This document shows, in pieces, positions 35,341 to 46,591 of a DNA stretch of 64,000 nt. Every line of letters starts with the position of its first letter. Positions within the stretch are counted from its first letter, which is position 1. This DNA comes from Hysterangium stoloniferum (taxonomy: Eukaryota; Basidiomycota; Agaricomycetes; Hysterangiales; Hysterangiaceae), in assembly GCA_015178975.1 (NCBI GenBank), contig WHVD01000026.1, positions 620,001 through 684,000 on the forward strand, read 5' to 3'. The position numbers and the translations under genes were made by a program. The notes below the pieces were generated by a model, which saw nothing but the letters and a program-made list of their open reading frames with translations, made no database searches and was not told the origin of the DNA.

Positions 35341-35373
35341 GATCTTTTTCACGAATATTATTGATAATTCGGG

Positions 35374-35493
35374 ATGGATGAAATCAACCACGAGGCTGCG
35401 CTTTTGATGGAGGCCTTAGCTGAGCGTGAAGGGTATGATAGGCTTGATGACGATGCTGTAGAGATAACTTCGGACAATGAATTCATTGAGTAA
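35374..35493 (+). other. Short acidic open frame (39 aa)
   Basis: It reads MDEINHEAALLMEALAEREG and continues acidic to the stop at 35491. It could be the C-terminal tail of the decayed permease or a chance frame. No family recognised. Confidence 0.2.
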
Positions 35494-35754
35494 TACAAAC
35501 TGATGATTAAATGGAATTTACATTGAATTAATCATTATTCATAAGCCCTTAATTAAGCCACAGAGGGCGTAAGGGCGAACACTGGATCATTATGAAATTT
35601 ATTGTACATGTTCGAGTTTCAGGAAGCAATTAAACGTAAGAAGGAATATGGATATAGTCACGAAACCTCCAAGAAACATAGAATGGATAGAGATCCAGGT
35701 CTTCCCAACCAGATCCAGCGCACACGACCCACATCTACTAGGCCCTCATACCCC

Positions 35755-37761
35755 TTAATCCACGAAAATCGGCGTTGCCACAAATCGCGCCTTCGGAATA
35801 TACTTTCCATCCTCAAGCCCCTCACTTTCCATCCTGGTCTTGACACTCCGATGGACATAAAATGTTTCTGAACATTCCTTACGGATCTGGCGACCGCGAC
35901 CGAGGTTGACCCTGTGGGGTGGGGATGAGGATGAGGACAATGGCACGAAAAGAAAAGTGGGGCGAGGGGAGGACAAAAAAACGAATAACAAACTCACGTG
36001 ATCTCCTTTACCCACGAACAATCCGGCTGTTGTACCTTCTGCTTAACAGGCAGCAGCTCTAAAGCCCACCAAGCCCGTTTAATCTTCAGCTGATCGTATA
36101 TGGGGCATAAAGCGTCGGCGAGGTCTTCTTCTTCCTCGCTTAGGATTGTGCTGGGGTGGATGTTTGAGTAGCCGATGCAAGGGGTGAGTGGGGAGGAAGG
36201 GGGTTCGTGTGAAGGCAACGTAGATGTAGCGGGGAGGGCGGGAGGGCGGGGTAGAACGACGGGGTAGAGAGATGCAGGGTCGAGCCCCACAGTACGGAGA
36301 AGATTTCCGTGGAAACGAATGCCCGTGTTGGTGAGGAAACATTGGCGAATCATCCATCGGAGGGGAATACGAGCCAGGTTATGACGACTACTATTTTCGA
36401 CTGAGCCGCCGCCGACGTCTGCGAATTCGTGATGTATAGTTAGCTAATATGCCACGGACAGCGAACGTTTGGAGTGACATGCCGGTATGAACCCCTGCAA
36501 ACCAAACCTCCAAAACATCCGTTTCATTGCGGTCCTCATCCTGCTCCGTAAACTCTTCCTCAAAGGCTTTCATCTTCTTATGTTTACTATTCGTTTCTGG
36601 CGCGCTCGTCGATCCAGCCTTAGGCATCTCCCCAGGCTGCGTACCTAACAGCTTTTCCCTCTCATCCGGTAGATTGAATAAATTTTCTTTAAATTTCGAA
36701 CGATGTTCGTCGAGAGAGATTGCGTGTCGGAAGGTGCGGATTGCGGCGTTGGAGGTTGTGAATGGAAGGTGACGGGGGACAAGGCCGACGGAGCTTACTG
36801 TGTCCCTGTTATGGAGAAGAGAATTTGAATATGGAATTAAATGCCTTGATGGAACGGTGTGAGTGCGAATATGACATACCACACGCCGATAAATTCAATG
36901 TCAACATCCATGGAAAATGCTTTTTTGAACGCGGTGCTTTGTTTCCAACCTTTTTCGTCTGCTTTTGTGTACATTTTGTAAGCGAAAGGGAGTTGTTGTC
37001 TATTTCCTGCAGGGAGGAGGCCGACCTAGGGGCGTTGTTGGTCGGATACACAACATGTAGATCATAGTTTGTGGTTGAAAGTACGCACTTTGTGGATCAT
37101 CCCTGCTAGGGCCCGTGCTGTGTAAGCACCTCGTGAAAATCCGAATAGACATATCTTGTCTCCTGCAGTGTCTATGAAGGTTGGGTATATAAATGAATGA
37201 GGGAGAGCGATTTGAAGGCGCACAGTTTTGCATAAGGAACTCATATCCATCTGTGGACGCATGAACAACCATTGGTTTAATCCATATATTCCGACAGGAA
37301 AGGAAAACATACCCATAACGTGTGCATCCAGGTTCCACGCAATCATCATATCTAATGTTTTGGATATTTTTGCCATTAATGGTGTCGCGATCTCAGGAAC
37401 GGTATATGTTCCAATGCCAGCCTATATCCAGTTACCATGTGAGTGCTGTATTAGAGATATGGGTTCCGTTGTGACTGACCTGGTAGTAGACCATCTGTTC
37501 TTTCCGATCATCTTTCTTCAACATAGAAAAGAATTGGACAACATTCGAGTTCTAAGAAATGTCAGTTAAGCGAACATGTACAGTGTGAGAGGGGGGGCAG
37601 ACATCTGCATCGAATGAATCTCCAGTGCCATCAAAGCACAAGACTAAAGTTCTTGCCGGATGCGCAGGCGGGACGTAGTCACACAGGGGGTCGGACGGAG
37701 AGGGCAGTGTCGTAATCTTTGTCGCCGTGATGACAGTGGGGGTTTGAGAGAAGTTCGACAT
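35755..37761 (-). CDS. DUF2235 (alpha/beta-hydrolase-like) protein, 9 exons, 498 aa
   Basis: Exons: 37761-37603, 37551-37480, 37421-37313, 37250-37224, 37171-37089, 37025-36880, 36805-36483, 36418-35998, 35911-35755; the phases sum to 1497 nt. The start of the domain is RTLVLCFDGTGDSFD, followed by MLKKDDRKEQMVYYQAGIGT. The nucleophile elbow is GFSRGAYTARALAG (G-x-S-x-G). VWFAGVHT runs into DVGGGS, and RIPLRWMIRQCFLTNTGI follows. This is the DUF2235 fold, related to Tle1-type phospholipases. Exon 4 is only 27 bp. The intron after 36483 uses a GC donor, chosen because it alone rebuilds HTDVGGG. Fungal substrates are unknown; cytoplasmic lipase or esterase is the likely role. Confidence 0.88.
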
Positions 37762-39195
37762 GAAAAGAAGAGATATGGGTCGTGTCAGGGTCTGGAGGGG
37801 GAGGGATACTTATAGGACACCTCCAGATAATACCGCCTAAGGTCCAAAAGCGATGAATTGCAGCGGCTGGATCTAACAATAAGATCATGGTGATCATCTG
37901 ACAGGATCTACCTTCTTGCAGCTGTGCGCTGTATGTCGCATATCCGATGCGAACATGTGTGAATAAAGTGAAAGGTGACGGCAGTTAATTTCCCATTAAA
38001 AGGGCAAGCACGGACCATTCGGGGAGCCGATCTAGCCGACTGAATCGAACAGGGCACATCCGGACTGTCACGATTCCCCGGCAACCTGGAAAGCGAGCGG
38101 CACAACTACCATGCAAACGCCGAGATACAATGGTCATTAATAGGAAATGATTTGCGCACTGTCTCACTATAGATATTTGGTCATACAGATTCCATTGTAG
38201 GTTACTTGCCATTTGTGATCCGTTGCCTTCCTGTCTCCGTAAATTACTTTGAGGTTTTGTGGGGCAAGTAAGTAGAATCGGAGTAAATCTCCATCACGCC
38301 TTTGTTGCATAGTTTACATTGGGACTATTACATGTCATTTCAGAGTGGTGGGGAGCATAATCCCGCTTTCAGCGTTATTGATAAAAAATGAAGGATAGCT
38401 ATCGTCCGGCTCCCTTGACTCCATGCCTTATTGTAACAGAAAGGCTAGGAAAGAGCTGGCAGAATTTGAGATTACATCAGATGGATGTTAAGTATGTTAA
38501 ATAGTTATAAAAGAGTCGGTATCGCATCATTAGGGAATAGGGAAATAGCTAATGAGTCTGACTGGGAAGCCTAGTGAAACTATTTTAAGTAATGTTGTTG
38601 AGGTAGGATATTGCAGTAGTCAATATAGGCTAGATATAATGGCTTGGTGCTAGTTAGCATTGGTAGGTGCCTGCTAGCTCGACTCTATAGGCTAGGTAGC
38701 TCAGCTAGACAGGCTCAACCCAACTAATCATTATTTTGCAATAATACTTGATGTAACTCTTATGACAAATATTAACATTTAAAATAAAGCTTATCAAATT
38801 ATATCCTATGATTAATAATCAAAAATTACTACAAATGAAAACATCTGTCACTCCTATATTCTGTTTATTGGTATAAAACTTGCTGTTTCCACATTTCCAA
38901 TTCTGTAGCATTTGAACAGTGAACAGTGAATCACTGACTGAATCATCAATAGGAATGAGTGAACAAGTGACTCTAGAGTAGAACTAAGCATGGAATTCTA
39001 AGCCAAGAAAACATACTGAGTAATATTCCTATAATATGAGAGACTGGCAAAAAGTAATCATTTGTTACCTAGTATTGGTGATCTGTACACAACATCATTG
39101 ACAGCTGTGGCCCTTATATGTATCTCTCTCTGTCAATGTATTAGTAATTTTATGACCAGTCTATTTAGTATAACTACATACCTTCACCCCAGTTG
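37762..39195. other. Intergenic, no gene seen; CpG falls towards the right
   Basis: The first 400 bp are the likely promoter of the DUF2235 gene. From about 38450 the sequence becomes AT-rich and CpG-poor like the neighbouring repeats. No coding content. Confidence 0.5.
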
Positions 39196-39278
39196 TGTTA
39201 TGACCCATTCCCAGATACTCAATCTTCCATAATTATCCAACTTTCCACCCAAGTCTCCAATCCAACTTTCTGACTTGA

Positions 39279-39822
39279 TGTTAAGTGTCGTGTTGGGAAC
39301 TTATTCCGGAACTATCGAAAGGTCACCGGGAAGTTGGGAACTATCGGATAGGGTCAGGACGTTGGCTTCAGCTTATGTGCTGCACCTCTACGCAAACGCT
39401 CAAAGTCCTTAATTTCAGAAGTGAGACTTACAATGGAAGATACGGATATTCAGAGTTCCGAAGAGTTCCGAATATCGAGTGTACAGAAAGATGGGAGAAG
39501 GAATAAGAAACTAAGTCGATATCAGATCTAAGGTAAAGTACAAATTCGCAGAAACTAATATAAGTCTACTCGTTATTGTACTACAAACTAAGACCATAAT
39601 AAGACGGAAACGGAAGTGTTCTTAAAACGGAAATACAATAAGACATATTAGGGAGACAATATTCTGAAACGGGAATATAACAAACAAACGAGTGAATACT
39701 TGTCAACGGACAAATTACCAAATGTGGAACAAGGGAAGAATGCGGATAATATGGTAACTATGATGTTCCGTAGTCGGAGATTGGAAGTCGGATATTGAAA
39801 CATCCGGGAACGGGTCATAACA
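39279..39822 (+). repeat. Solo LTR 3 (544 bp), target duplication CTTGA
   Basis: It runs from TGTTAAGTGTCG to GGTCATAACA, flanked on both sides by CTTGA (39274-39278 and 39823-39827). It is inserted into the older inverted copy of the same LTR family and is less CpG-depleted than that copy. Confidence 0.92.
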
Positions 39823-40328
39823 CTTGACATCTGACCCAACTTCTGACTACAGAACATTTATAGTTCCTGTACTTCCAGACCACATCCTTGTTCTGTATTT
39901 GGTAACTTGACAGTCAACAAGTATTCACTTGTTTCCTTGTTGTATTCCTGTTTCGGAATACAGTGACTCAAAAAACCCTTCCAATGTTTGGTACTTCAGA
40001 TGTATATCCTTGATAGCTCAGAGGATAAAAATGCAGAAATATCAAAAATATTTGTAGGCATGCTCTATCATATATAGATTGTGGAAATACAATTTCATTA
40101 CATAAGCTCCAAATATGGAAATACTACAAATATATATATACAGGAGACTCATTGGAAGGGTTTTTTGGCCGGCAGCATTGATGACTATACATAAATGCTT
40201 ATAGTCATGTGACCTTGTTGATTGTTCACCTCCAACTGGGCCCTATCAACAAAATCACATGATGTCACATGACCACATTGTGCTGCAGTATAAATACATC
40301 GCCTTTAGCAACTAGCAATGTCCCAATT

Positions 40329-41309
40329 CCCAAAATGTGCACTTTGTCTCTTGCCAGCCAGAATCATATCCTCTCACTGCTTGATGCTGGCCATACAGCT
40401 AGCCACATTTTAGCTCCTACTAGTTATGGCATTGGCACAGTCTTTAGACTTTACTCCAAGCATTGTTGTCATCTCTCTAAGTCCATTGGTGGTCACCCCT
40501 CCAAGCTTTCCACTACCAATATTCACTATGCACAGCATCTCATCAGCTCTGGGAAGGCCGACACTGCTTTTGATGTGGCCAAAGCTCTTAAGAATGTCAC
40601 CAACCAGTCCATCTGTACCCCAACTGTGTGCAATAGTCTCAATATGGTTGGGGGTGCCTCAATAATCCTTCCAATGTTTGGTACTTCAGATTTACATCCC
40701 TGATAACTCAGAGAATAAAAATGCAAAAATATCAAATATATTTGTGAATATGCTCTATCATATCTATATTATGCAAATACAGTGCCATTACATAAGATCC
40801 AAACATGGAAATACTACAAATATTTATATATAGGAGACTCATTGGAAGGAACTTTTTGTGATGTTTGGAGAAGGATTTGTGATATTATGGGGCTACATGC
40901 TGTGGGAAGGACCTGGGTATTCTTTCAAGATAGATGAGAGAATGGATGGGTACCTTTCTCTCAAGATTATGGAGGAGAACCTTCAAGCCAACTATTATGG
41001 AAAATATGTGGGTAATGTCATCTTTCAGCAAGATCATGACCCTGAACACACCTGCAAGAAGGCCCAGACTTGGTTTCAAGATAATGATTTTAATGTCCTC
41101 CCATGGCCAGCACAGTTTCCAGACCTCAACCCCATTGAATACTTGTGGAATCATAAAAAGAGGGGGATAAGGGATATTGAAGTTGTGGGAGAGGGTAGAG
41201 GAGGAGTGGAACAAGATTGATGTAGAGGTGTGTCAGAATTTGATTGAGAGTATGCCTAGAAGGGTTGCAGGTGTGTTGAAGGCAAAGGATAGCCATACTA
41301 AGTACTGAA
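40329..41309 (+). pseudogene. Tc1-type transposase relic, middle replaced by a terminal-repeat copy
   Basis: The N-terminal part (KMCTLSLASQNHILSLLDAG onward, with a helix-turn-helix) is open to about 40655. After the inserted unit the C-terminal part resumes with FVILWGYMLWEGPGYSFKID, FQQDHDPEHTCKK (second catalytic Asp) and LNPIEYLWNHKKRG (Glu). The stretch that should hold the first catalytic Asp is absent. The end carries MPRRVAGVLKAK-type sequence and a stop near 41306. Clearly inactive. Confidence 0.85.
40660..40852. mobile_element. Internal copy of the Tc1-2 terminal unit (MITE-like)
   Basis: From aatccttccaatgtttggta to gactcattggaaggaac it follows the same sequence as the element's left terminal repeat, including aatgctctatcatat-type core, and ends in its inverted partner. 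It replaces about 90 residues of transposase coding sequence. Confidence 0.8.
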
Positions 41310-42195
41310 TATTAGTAGTTTTGTGGGTCAGAGTTGTTGGCCAAAAAACCCTTCCAATGAGTCTCCTGTATATATATATTTGTAGTATTTCCATATTTGG
41401 AGCTTATGTAATGACATTGTATTTCAACAATCTAGATATGATAGAGCATATTCACAGATACTTTCGAGATTTTTGCAATTTTCTCCTCTGAGCTATCAAG
41501 GATATACATCTGAAGTACCAAACATTGGAAGGGTTTTTTGAGTCACTGTACTCATCTAAATCCATCTTATTATGATCCTAGTTTGTAGTACAATAATGAA
41601 AAAACTTATATTAGTTTCTGCAAATTTGTACTTTACTTTAGATCTGATATCCACTTAGTTTCTTATTCCTTCCTTCTTTCTGTACACTCGATATTTCAGA
41701 ACTCTTCAGAACTCTTCAGAACTCTGAATATCTATAATCTCCCAGTATAAATCCCATCTCTGAAATTAAGGACATTCTGAGTGTTTGCATACAGGTGCAG
41801 CATATAAGTGGAAGCCAACATCCTGAACCTATCCCAAGGTTCCCAAGTTCCCAGACATTTCCTGATAGTTTCCAGAATAAGTTCCCAACATGGTACTTAA
41901 CAGGTTAAAGGAAGGTCCATTGAGGCTGAGGTTGCCTTTAGATTCCTGTGTTGTGATTGTCTCATCATCACTAGCCAAAGAAAGAACTGTTGATATATTC
42001 TGATGATAGAGATTGAGACCTTCCAGGTGGTAAAGCAGTAGTGAGGATTAGATAAAAAAATCACCCACTGGATGGTGGATACAGTATTGCTGCTCTGACT
42101 ATCAAGTGACTCGATCTACATACAGTACAGGTCAAATTACAACTGGAGAGTAGTGCAAAATTAGGAAAACCATGACCAAAACAACAGAGTCAAGC

Positions 42196-42411
42196 CTAGT
42201 ATTGGCATAAGTCTGAAGGCTCATGATATGTATCATTAATAGATTGACCTTGCAGCAAGTACAACCATTCTGTGGGCAGGGTCAGGATTAGATGATGCAT
42301 TTCTTCCTCACAAGTTTGATGGAAACTGTATAAGAAGTGATAGAACTTGATTCTCCCCTTGATATACTGAACTGGGGCTTTGCAGTCATAGTTAGACTGA
42401 CAGAATCTCAT
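42196..42411 (-). pseudogene. Chromovirus gag fragment, inverted half
   Basis: The frame reads VQYIKGRIKFYHFLYSFHQ and LPTEWLYLLQGQSINDTYHE, nearly the same as residues in the gag of the full chromovirus (VHYIQRRVKLYHFLYGFHQ). It stops at the point corresponding to YANNLQEAL, while the following gag sequence appears on the plus strand at 43549. CpG is strongly reduced. Confidence 0.85.
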
Positions 42412-42559
42412 TCCCTCCCATTCCTGCTAGATTATATACTGTATAGACATAATACCAACCACTGTTCCATCTGGTATACAGCTCTGAGTTCAGTGTATAT
42501 ATAATCTAATAGGAAAGGCATTTGAGGATATATCCTTCAGTACAGTGTAAGACTGGACC

Positions 42560-42760
42560 TACCAAAGGTCAGGTGTAGTGGTTAACACCTTTACTATACA
42601 TATAGAGAAGACCCTGGGTTCAATTCCCAGTCTGGCCATTCCCCTTTCTATCAGGTTATGGGCCCCACTTCTATAGGGTGTGGTTGCTGTTATGCAGAGT
42701 AATTGGTATTGGCATTACATGAGTATGTTATTCCCACCAGGCCCCAGATCCTATATCATC
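42560..42760 (+). repeat. tRNA-derived SINE-like sequence
   Basis: GGTCAGG at 42570 pairs with TCTGGCC at about 42633 as an acceptor stem. GTGTAGTGGTTAACAC is an A-box/D-arm and CTGGGTTCAATTCCCAG a perfect B-box/T-arm. The anticodon arm has an oversized loop and two bases seem missing before the D-arm, so it is not a functional tRNA. A 3' tail without coding content follows. A tRNA pseudogene is the alternative. Confidence 0.5.
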
Positions 42761-42779
42761 CCATTTTTCTCTGTCAAGG

Positions 42780-43325
42780 GTGAATAGTCACCTGGACTCC
42801 ATCCAGATATCCTGTACCCTCTATATGCTTGAAGATCTCATGTCCCAATCTGCCCCTGAGTCTATCTGCCATACATTTATTCATCTGCTTATTGTTTCTC
42901 CTGGATTTTTTCCTATTCCATTTCAATCCTTAATCCTAGTAAGGTCTACCCTGTATTGTTTCTTGTTCACCCTTTTCATCTTTTTGTTTTGCTGGATTAG
43001 TAGTATAATAATCACTTAGTCTATATAGTCTAGGATTTGTTGTACTTACAATTCAATCAGAATGTTAATTTATCACTGAATATATCAACCCTTGTCACTG
43101 TAACTACTTGTTTGTCTCAGCTTGTACCAGTGTATTATTGGAGCTCCCAGGACTCCTGACTTTGGCTCATTGGATATTCTTGGACCCTTGGGTTACCAAT
43201 ACCCATCCACCCAGGTTAGGAATTAATGATCATAGCACATAAGCTGAAGCCAGGTCTCACCTCTCCCCAGAACTCCCATAGGTTATCCCCTGGGATATCA
43301 GCCCATAAGTCCTGAGCTTAACTTT
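42780..43325. repeat. Decayed LTR relic, CpG-depleted
   Basis: It contains tctatatag (TATA-like), tgttgtacttacaattcaat (compare tgttgtacatacaatccagt in the LTR at 46592-47411) and the shared block cacataagctgaagccagg at 43235. The layout matches that LTR, but the sequence is far more decayed. The ends are uncertain. Confidence 0.5.
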
Positions 43326-43539
43326 ATACAAGGTTACTCTCTTGACTACTTGAACTTGCTGCTAAAGCTTAAGGATGTCCTACAGTTGTGTATCATTCTA
43401 TATTTTATATCATTATCTACCTATTATTTGAGATCAAATACTGCTGGTTACCTTGTCCTGATTCAAGGAAGTATATGGACGAAAGTAATATTATTTTCAG
43501 TGTCTGTGTTAATCATACTATGTCACTCATCAGTGTGGT

Positions 43540-45102
43540 TATACAATGGTGTGAAGTATATACAAGAAGCTCTAATTAATTCCTGTAATCAAACACATTG
43601 AGAACATCATTGATTCCAGAGGCCCAGAGTCATGTTGATAGTGTGAGATAGGTTAGATTCAGAAATTGAGAAACATTAACAAATCAAGGATGACCCCACT
43701 ACATCTAACCACATCCTCATCAGGGAGATTAATGATAAGAGCTCAGCAAATAAGACTGGTTTCAGGAAATTGAATTGCATGCAGGGCAAACATCACAGGA
43801 AGAATGTTCATTGAGAAAAGTGACAAAAGGAGCACTGTCAAGCCTCCCAAGGAGTGTTGGATCTGCAGGAACCAGGAGCATTTTAAGATAGATTGTCCTT
43901 ATGCAGAAAAAATGTTTCATTAGTTTCCATTAACAAATGTTCTGTGCAGAGTCCTGTTAGAATATGATAATGTGATTAGTCGTAATCTCATATCTCACCT
44001 TGTGACTGTATAGGTTCTGACTGGTTCACACATGTGATTGTTATATTTAGTTTAGTGTTCACTAGATCTGTAGCACATTTGTACACAGACCAGTGCACAG
44101 ACCATGTATTCTAGTATATAGTTAGTTCAGATGAGGAGTAGATCCCTCATCTGAAAGCCTAGTTATATCACTGATTTAGCATCTACTGGCTCTACTCTTA
44201 GTGGCTACACTCTAACAGTAGAGAGTCCTCATACTGTGATCACCAGGCTAGCGTATTATTTGAAAAAATCCTTTGGAGGAAACTGAGGAACAAAGGTTAT
44301 ATGAGGCAGTTCATAGATTGAGCATACATGGCCAAGTAAATAACTTTGAGGACAAATCTATTCTTATTCCAGTCTATACCTCTTGGGTGGAGGGTGGTCA
44401 AGCAAAGGAAGGGGAAGTGAACCTGAATGGAATTTACTTATCAGAGGTATATGTATCTACTGAATATCAGATAGTGACCTTGTTGAGGATGGGGGCTAGT
44501 CCAGTGCCCATCATCAGAACCTTGAAAATTTGGTTGATAACAATAATCTCATGCACTTGAAACTGTCCCTTATAGAATAAATAATCTATTTAGATGTACT
44601 CACTGACCACTATTGGCAAGTCAGTGAGAAATATGCCATAGAGGACCCCTCTCAATTGAACAAACTGAAAGTGTGAACCATCCCTTTTGGTCCCAGACAA
44701 TTGCCTAGTTACTATCCTATGAGGACTCTGATTCAGAGGAGGAGAATGAAGAATCCTCTCCAAATATTGCCCCTATGGAGACCTCTAACTGCCATACTTG
44801 GCAGAATGTTGACCTAGCATTGAGAAGGGAACAGAGACCCAAAATACAGTACCCCTGATCTAGTAGGTTAATGAAGGAGGATACAACCATTATCTATTGG
44901 AAGAGGGAACCACCCAGCAGTTATTATAACATAGGGATCTTAGCATTACATGTCTATGGATACATAGGAACCCCAGGCTCTTCTGAACATGTTAAAATAA
45001 TAATGGATGCAGGAGCTGCTCTCTCCTTAATCTCAGAGGAATTTTACAAGGGATTAAAGGATCAGCCCAAACTGAAACATGAAGAAACCTCATGGATTTT
45101 GG
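43540..45102 (+). pseudogene. Chromovirus gag-to-protease relic, plus-strand half
   Basis: It resumes gag at caagaagctctaatt, and passes the knuckle region (CWICRNQEHFKIDC when read across frames near 43855-43900). After an inserted 263-bp unit it continues with EETEEQRLYEAVHRLSIHGQ, then LMKEDTTIIYWKREPPS and the protease loop MDAGAALSLISEEFYKGL (normally MDTGAD). It ends abruptly at about 45102, where a CpG-rich element begins. Many stops; inactive. Confidence 0.85.
43955..44217. repeat. Small insertion with TGTTAGA...TCTAACA ends (solo LTR or MITE)
   Basis: The insertion interrupts the gag relic between sequences that are adjacent in the full chromovirus. Its ends form a perfect 7-bp inverted pair and it has TG...CA termini. 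No exact 5-bp target duplication is visible, perhaps through decay. Confidence 0.55.
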
Positions 45103-45443
45103 CCACGGAACTCGGTAATGCCACGGAAATTGTTACTGACTTTCATACAGCTTACCCGCTCAAACCTGGACCATTATCTTCTCTCTGACTGCACCCCGCG
45201 GACCCGTGTTACATTTGGACTCATTTTCATTATTCCCTGTCGCCCTATGTCTCTCTTTGCTTTTACAGGTTCTGACATGTCTTGTCAAGTCTTTAAGCGG
45301 ACTCTCCGTGGACTTTGGCTTTGACTTTTATTTTTTATGTTTTCACGCTTTACTTTTATGTTCAGATTATTATCAAGTTCTATTATTTCTATTATTTTAT
45401 TCATCTACTTCTATGGGGCTGTCCTTTTTCCCCGCCACCTCAG

Positions 45444-46381
45444 CTACTTCCTCAGGAAGCTCTGCGACCTCCGCGTCAACCCTGTCCTTATCTGATCCGG
45501 CATCCTTGGAACTCCCGACTTGCAGCTCCTCATAAACATAGCCGCCATACTCCGCCAGGAACTTCCAAAATTCCTTGCGGAGTCCGCACAGCTCCTTCGC
45601 ACCACTATGTGGACCTTGTTGCTCTTCCGGAGCAACTCGTTTTGGGCCTCGATGCCCTCGGTGATCCATCCAAGGACCTCGTCCAACCCGGACAACCCAT
45701 CCGTTCCGCTTATGTCTCGCGTCCCGGACCCCGTGGCCTGCTCGTGCACAAGCGAGCACCTCGCCTTGAGGTGCGCGCATTGGTAACATCCCAGCCCCCG
45801 GCCGGCCTTTCGGTTGCATTCCGTGTTCCGGTCATTGCAACTGGAACACTGCGGCTCGTTCCGCATCGGAAGACGGACTGGCACCACCTTCCTTGCCTTC
45901 TGTTGATATGGTCAGTTTCCGCGGGTATCCCACGGACATGAGGCCTACCTTTTGGGGGCTCTCTGGCTCCCCCTCGGACTCGGACTCCACCTCTGTCGCT
46001 TTGCGCTGAAAATCACAAGTCAGTAAAGTTCGACAAGTGAAATTTGGGACTTACCTTTCCCGCAACAATGGCGGCCCTCTCCGTGGCCAACCGGGCTTTC
46101 TCTGCAGCCACCCGGGCGTTCTCCGCGGCCACTCGCGCAGCCTCCTCCGCCTCACGTTCCCTCTCCTTCGTGGCCTCTTCCTCCGTGGCCAACGCTTCCT
46201 GGTACTCTCTGTCCAGGGCCTCCTCAGCCTCCCTCGCCTCTCTCTCTGCTGCTTCACGAAGCTGGCGCTGCTCTTCTCGCCGCGCCAACAATTGGGCCGC
46301 GCTCCAAGGCGCCCGATATGGAGTGCCCGTGGAGGGCCCTGCTATAGGCATTGGCTTGCGTGGTGTTGGTTTTGGTCCCAT
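45444..46381 (-). CDS. Zn2Cys6-type protein with coiled coil, antisense within an LTR element (3 exons, about 279 aa)
   Basis: Exons 46381-46055, 46005-45949 and 45899-45444 are joined by GT-AG introns in phase 0 and begin MGPKPTPRKPMPIAG. Residues about 35-105 are a charged, heptad-like coiled coil rich in Glu, Arg and Ala. An acidic stretch is followed by a basic KKARK. C146, C149, C156, C166, C169 and C176 then fit CX2CX6CX9CX2CX6C, the fungal binuclear zinc cluster. A helical segment follows. Near 45610 coding character shifts to the frame ending at 45397 (EFWKFLAEYGGYVYEEL, then an acidic end SPIEVDE), so a one-base frameshift probably changed the C-terminus. The gene lies just before an LTR, opposite to that LTR's presumed direction. 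Confidence 0.65.
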
Positions 46382-46574
46382 AGTGACGAAGAAGGGGGTA
46401 ATGAAGAAGAAGAAATTTCTATTTTTTCAAATTTTTATATAGGCTCGTCGCGTTTGAACCTTACCTTCCAGATCACATGACTCTTTGACACATACGTGTA
46501 ACCGACATGACTTTTGACACATGCGCGTAGCCGACAAGAACCTTATTTAGGTCTAGAGCCTCTTTGGGACTTCG

Positions 46575-46591
46575 GCATAAAGGGAGGATAC
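46575..46591 (+). promoter_or_regulatory. Candidate polypurine tract
   Basis: The sequence cataaagggaggatac stands directly before the TGTTACG start of the LTR and would mark this LTR as the 3' one of a plus-strand element. Confidence 0.5.

Larger units (their letters stand above)
39961..41548 (+). mobile_element. Tc1/mariner element 2 with about 210-bp composite terminal repeats
   Basis: It starts CAGTGACTCAAAAAACCC after TA and ends AAAAAACC-complement GGTTTTTTGAGTCACTG before TA. The left repeat is about 39961-40170, the right about 41341-41548. Each terminal repeat is itself bounded by an inverted pair: caaaaaacccttccaatg outside and cattggaagggttttttg inside. A third copy of this unit lies inside the transposase region. 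The element is inserted in the old LTR. Confidence 0.9.
39196..41902 (-). repeat. Old LTR (about 570 bp) split by a solo LTR and a Tc1 element
   Basis: On the minus strand it starts TGTTAAGTACCATG at 41902. It runs to 41549, resumes at 39958 after the Tc1 element, runs to 39828, resumes at 39278 after the solo LTR, and ends GGGTCATAACA at 39196. It is an inverted, CpG-depleted copy of the same family as solo LTR 39279-39822; matches such as tgttgggaacttattc and agatctaaagtaaagtacaaat are plain. No exact target duplication is left (agttg against ggtta). Confidence 0.85.

Noticed and set aside
42570-42641. Functional tRNA gene
   Set aside because: The anticodon loop is too long, two bases are missing before the D-arm, and it sits in decayed repeat sequence.
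46037-46480. Plus-strand frames opposite the coiled-coil exon
   Set aside because: They lack splice support and domain content; the minus-strand reading gives three phased exons and a zinc cluster.
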